Assembly: GCA_905236445.1 (NCBI GenBank)
Contig: CAJOPQ010000122.1
Span: 1 to 7,489 of the forward strand
Length of the DNA stretch: 7,489 nt
Reading direction: 5' to 3'
Source: an uncultured Clostridia bacterium
GTDB lineage: Bacteria > Bacillota > Clostridia > Christensenellales > UBA1242
The notes under the pieces were generated by a model. It made no database searches. It saw only the letters and a program-made list of their open reading frames with translations, and was not told the DNA's origin. Below are positions 5,397 to 7,489 of this stretch, one piece after another. Position numbers and translations under genes: made by a program. Positions within the stretch are counted from its first letter, which is position 1, and each line of letters opens with the position of its first letter.

Positions 5397-6275
5397 TTAT
5401 TTAATATTTTTATTTCCACAATACGGACAAAAATCAAATTCGTTGCTGTACTCTTTTCCACATTTAGAACAAATTTGTGAATTAATCGCTGGTTGTGCCT
5501 CGCTAATATCTTCGCCGACAGTTGTTATTGTTATACGCCGTGTCTCCCTTTTGTCTACACTTTCATATGATTTACTTATAATAGCATCTATCTTATCTTG
5601 AACTTTGGCATCGAATTGTATTCCTTTTAAATACACATCTTTTATCTCAAAGCCAAGGTCTTCGAAAGTGTTTTCCAACTCAACATTAAGAAATTCATTG
5701 ATGTTTGTGTTTTTCAGCACTATATCTTTTATATCAATTTTAGATTTCTCTAACGCTCTGCATACAGCATTACCTATTTGCTCGCCTATTATTTTGTCAA
5801 TTTTGCCATTTTTAAATTTTCTCTTAATTATATACAACCAATCAAATAAAGCTCTTGGACTAGTTATATGTAGTTTACATATCCCTTCGACTTGCCCACC
5901 TATCCTACCATACTGTCTACTTCTTATTACAAAGTGCCTGCTAGACGCGAAATTAAATCTCTCAACAAGGTTGTTGTTGACAAAGTATAGGTCAACTTTG
6001 ATATTACGCGCACCCTCTTTCTTGCCAGATGCACCACGCAAAAAAAGTTTTGGCATATCTTCGCTTGCAACCTTATACTTGCCTTTGCCAAATAAATAAT
6101 CTGTTATGTTATTTCTGTATGCAATCATTGCTGTGCAATCATTCTCTATAACTATATACGATCCAACCTTTAACTTGGTGGACTTGTTGTTATACAGAAC
6201 AACCACATCATTTTCATCGTGAGTATACACAATATTGCTAGAAAACATTTGCTTTATTTTTGCCAATAATCCCAT
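5397..6275 (-). CDS. SPFH-domain protein with C-terminal zinc ribbon (YdjI / virion-core-like), 292 aa
   Basis: Residues about 15-240 resemble the SPFH (stomatin/prohibitin/flotillin-like) family called virion-core-like, with Bacillus YdjI as a relative. Visible marks are GSYIVIENDCTAMIAYRN (38-55), the GKGKYKVASEDMPKL segment (63-77) and the basic-to-helical stretch with ALFDWLYIIKRKF (142-154). The end carries a zinc ribbon, Cys269-x2-Cys272 and Cys283-x2-Cys286 (CSKCG, CPYCGN). No signal peptide or clear transmembrane helix is seen, so it is probably cytosolic or membrane-peripheral. Such proteins are thought to oligomerise at membranes, often in stress-related settings, but the role of this branch is unknown. 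AAGGTG at 6281-6286 supports ATG 6275. It diverges from the PRC-barrel gene across 126 bp, and the DUF1858 gene follows downstream. The family is fairly sure; the function is not. Confidence 0.88.
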   Translation of the reverse strand: MGLLAKIKQMFSSNIVYTHDENDVVVLYNNKSTKLKVGSYIVIENDCTAMIAYRNNITDYLFGKGKYKVASEDMPKLFLRGASGKKEGARNIKVDLYFVNNNLVERFNFASSRHFVIRSRQYGRIGGQVEGICKLHITSPRALFDWLYIIKRKFKNGKIDKIIGEQIGNAVCRALEKSKIDIKDIVLKNTNINEFLNVELENTFEDLGFEIKDVYLKGIQFDAKVQDKIDAIISKSYESVDKRETRRITITTVGEDISEAQPAINSQICSKCGKEYSNEFDFCPYCGNKNIK

Positions 6276-6295
6276 TATCTCACCTTTACATTATA

Positions 6296-6325
6296 ATTGT
6301 AGCATAGTTTTACAAAATTAAACAA
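6296..6325 (-). promoter_or_regulatory. Extended -10 promoter candidate for the SPFH gene
   Basis: Minus-strand TGCTACAAT (6304-6296) is an extended -10. TTGTTT (6325-6320) lies 18 bases before the TACAAT hexamer as a weak -35. The start near 6289 would give a leader of about 14 bases with AAGGTG at 6286-6281. A second TATAAT at 6295-6290 is so close to the ribosome-binding site that it is less likely to be used. Confidence 0.45.
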
Positions 6326-6369
6326 ATATAATAAATTAAATTCTTGATACTACAACATATATTATGCAA

Positions 6370-6375
6370 TATAAT
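6370..6375 (+). promoter_or_regulatory. Possible -10 element of the PRC-barrel gene
   Basis: TATAAT at 6370-6375 is a perfect -10 hexamer and would start transcription near 6382, ahead of GAGGG (6390-6394). The best -35, TTGATA at 6344-6349, is 20 bases away, longer than ideal. The region is so AT-rich that TATAAT alone is weak evidence. Confidence 0.3.
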
Positions 6376-6401
6376 TATACAATATATCAGAGGGTAAATT
6401 A

Positions 6402-7265
6402 ATGATTAATTTGAAAAATATTATTGGAAAAAAAGTAATAAGCATATACGAATGTAAGGAAGTGGGGCAGGCAACAAATGTATTCATCGCAAAGAATTGG
6501 AAATGCGAATATATAGAGATAATCCACAACAATATCAAATACATATTACCAATAAGAAAAATATCTGCATACAAAGATGACAGCATAATTATTCGCAATA
6601 TTTCTGCACTTGAACTAAAATCAAATTTGGAACTGCTATTGCAAAGCAACATCTCTCCAATAGATTGTAGAGTGTACTCTTTGCATGGTAAATTGTTAGG
6701 AACAATAGTAGATGTCGCTTTCAATGATAAGTTATATCTCGACTCAATAAGATTAGATGACGGAACGGAATATTGTAGATCACAAATATTGAAAATAAAT
6801 GACGGGATTTGTATTATTCGAGATTCTAAAAAAATATTTACATCAGATTTTAGACCGAGAGGCGTGCCACACAAGAAAGCACAATACGCAGATATTTCTG
6901 TTAAGATTGTAGAAGTTGACAAAACTTGCTCTGAGTCAAAGCCTTTAGAACAATCCTCTGCTAATACAACCAACTTGACTGCACCTTACACAGATATTGA
7001 CAAAACTCTGCACGACACTAGCAATGAATCAACTAATAACAAATTACTTCAACATTCGCCCAATTCAACAACACCTTACTCAACTAATATCGAACCCGTA
7101 AGAATATCTGACACAAACATGTTGATGGGTAGAAAATGTACCAAGAATATTTCTAATATCAATGGCGAAATCATTGTGCATGAAGGCGATATCATTGGAA
7201 CAACCCACATTAAAAACGCAAGAATCTATGGCAAAATATATGAACTTGTGAAATATTCTAGATAA
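6402..7265 (+). CDS. Double PRC-barrel domain protein with conserved C-terminal module, 287 aa
   Basis: No precise function recognised. Residues about 5-65 (IIGKKVISIYECKEVGQATNVFI) look like a PRC-barrel, the small beta-barrel also found in RimM and photosynthetic reaction centre H subunits. A second copy spans about 85-141 (CRVYSLHGKLLGTIVDVAFND, then LDSIRLDDGTEY). A low-complexity Ser/Thr/Asn-rich linker (about 172-235) contains a degenerate tandem duplication. The last 48 residues (MLMGRKCTKNISNINGEI, then HEGDIIGTTHIKNARIYGK) form a separate conserved-looking module, which I recall from the ends of other clostridial PRC-barrel proteins. There is no signal peptide or membrane helix. GAGGG (6390-6394) seven bases before ATG supports the start. 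It diverges from the SPFH gene and ends at a strong terminator. A long open frame on the opposite strand (6362-6973) is a shadow. PRC-barrels usually mediate protein or RNA contacts, so an adaptor role is a guess. Confidence 0.85.
   Translation: MINLKNIIGKKVISIYECKEVGQATNVFIAKNWKCEYIEIIHNNIKYILPIRKISAYKDDSIIIRNISALELKSNLELLLQSNISPIDCRVYSLHGKLLGTIVDVAFNDKLYLDSIRLDDGTEYCRSQILKINDGICIIRDSKKIFTSDFRPRGVPHKKAQYADISVKIVEVDKTCSESKPLEQSSANTTNLTAPYTDIDKTLHDTSNESTNNKLLQHSPNSTTPYSTNIEPVRISDTNMLMGRKCTKNISNINGEIIVHEGDIIGTTHIKNARIYGKIYELVKYSR
6918..7091 (+). repeat. Degenerate tandem duplication in the linker of the PRC-barrel protein
   Basis: Two consecutive units both begin DKT and end with a PY-containing motif: residues 173-199 (DKTCSESKP through APYTDI) and 200-230 (DKTLHDTSN through TPYSTNI). 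At DNA level TTGACAAAACT and a CACCTTAC core recur in both. It looks like an old internal duplication that has drifted. Confidence 0.5.
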
Positions 7266-7271
7266 ATTGAT

Positions 7272-7309
7272 AAAAAAAACTCTAGTTGTTTACTTACTAG
7301 AGTTTTTTT
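7272..7309. terminator. Bidirectional intrinsic terminator between PRC-barrel and LRR genes
   Basis: ACTCTAGT (7279-7286) pairs perfectly with ACTAGAGT (7296-7303) around a nine-base loop. A run of A (7272-7279) precedes and a run of T (7303-7309) follows. It serves the PRC-barrel gene on the plus strand and, five bases after its stop codon, the LRR gene on the minus strand. Confidence 0.93.
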
Positions 7310-7313
7310 GAAT

Positions 7314-7489
7314 CTACCACTTAACTGGTGTTACACCGTCTAAGTCATAGTGCCAGAAATTACCTTCATCGGTAGGTTGAGTTGCACTGTAATAATATCT
7401 GGTTGCGTTTGTTAATGAAGTGTTATCATAACTACCAATAGCTATTTCACTCCACTGCGTCTCAGTACCAGTGTAGTACACATTTGCTA
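7314..7489 (-). CDS. C-terminus of a BspA-type leucine-rich-repeat surface protein (partial)
   Basis: The last 57 codons of a gene that enters from the right edge, ending at TAG (7316-7314). The sequence ANVYYTGTETQWSEIAIGSY, then LTNATRYYYSATQPTDEGN and the final FWHYDLDGVTPVKW, matches the characteristic end of BspA-like (LRR_5) proteins of gut Bacillota. In these the last repeat reads VYYxGTxxxW and the tail resembles NYWHYVDGxPxVW. These proteins are usually large, secreted or surface-exposed, and implicated in adhesion. The start, signal peptide and anchor lie outside the window. A terminator follows within five bases of the stop. The first complete codon is at 7487-7485; the two bases at 7488-7489 belong to a split codon. 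Confidence 0.85.
   Translation of the reverse strand, partial: ANVYYTGTETQWSEIAIGSYDNTSLTNATRYYYSATQPTDEGNFWHYDLDGVTPVKW

Noticed and set aside
5605..6099. Open frame of 164 codons on the plus strand inside the SPFH gene
   Set aside because: The opposite strand encodes an intact SPFH-zinc-ribbon protein; the frame looks low in information and has no family features.
6362..6973. Open frame of 203 codons on the minus strand, antisense to the PRC-barrel gene
   Set aside because: Its sequence has no recognisable domain, it covers the 5' part of a plus-strand gene with domain matches and a ribosome-binding site, and long antisense frames are common opposite AT-rich coding DNA.

Overview
The window is AT-rich and bacterial. 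It shows a T-box leader on an aminoacyl-tRNA synthetase gene, purine-rich Shine-Dalgarno sites of the AGGAGG type, an M3-family PepF peptidase, and the C-terminal tail of a BspA-like leucine-rich-repeat protein. Together these suggest a low-GC Bacillota of the Clostridia type, plausibly from an uncultured gut lineage. The lineage is inferred from gene content only. No mobile element, CRISPR array, rRNA or tRNA gene was seen.

Layout from left to right. Tyrosyl-tRNA synthetase (tyrS, minus strand) sits behind a complete tyrosine T-box riboswitch with its own consensus promoter. A non-coding AT-rich stretch follows, then a 67-aa XRE-type repressor gene on the plus strand. Just upstream of that gene is an array of alternating half-sites that could be its operator. 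A bidirectional terminator separates it from the converging pair pepF-tmk (oligoendopeptidase F and a divergent thymidylate kinase). This pair is read on the minus strand and tightly coupled: the tmk ribosome-binding site overlaps the pepF stop codon. Upstream of pepF lie an intrinsic terminator and a small DUF1858 redox-disulfide protein, and then an SPFH-domain protein ending in a zinc ribbon, all on the minus strand. The SPFH gene is divergent from a plus-strand gene encoding a double PRC-barrel protein, with about 126 bp between their start codons. A second perfect bidirectional terminator ends the PRC-barrel gene and also the gene entering from the right edge, the last 57 codons of a leucine-rich-repeat surface protein.

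Most of the window is housekeeping: translation, peptide turnover and nucleotide metabolism. The least characterised part is 5.0-7.3 kb, with the DUF1858, SPFH-zinc-ribbon and PRC-barrel genes. A shared envelope or stress role for the divergent SPFH/PRC pair is only an inference from arrangement. No clearly new multi-gene system could be demonstrated. The more unusual signals are the half-site array with a possibly leaderless start at the XRE gene, the three-module PRC protein with a duplicated linker, and the Walker A variant of the thymidylate kinase.
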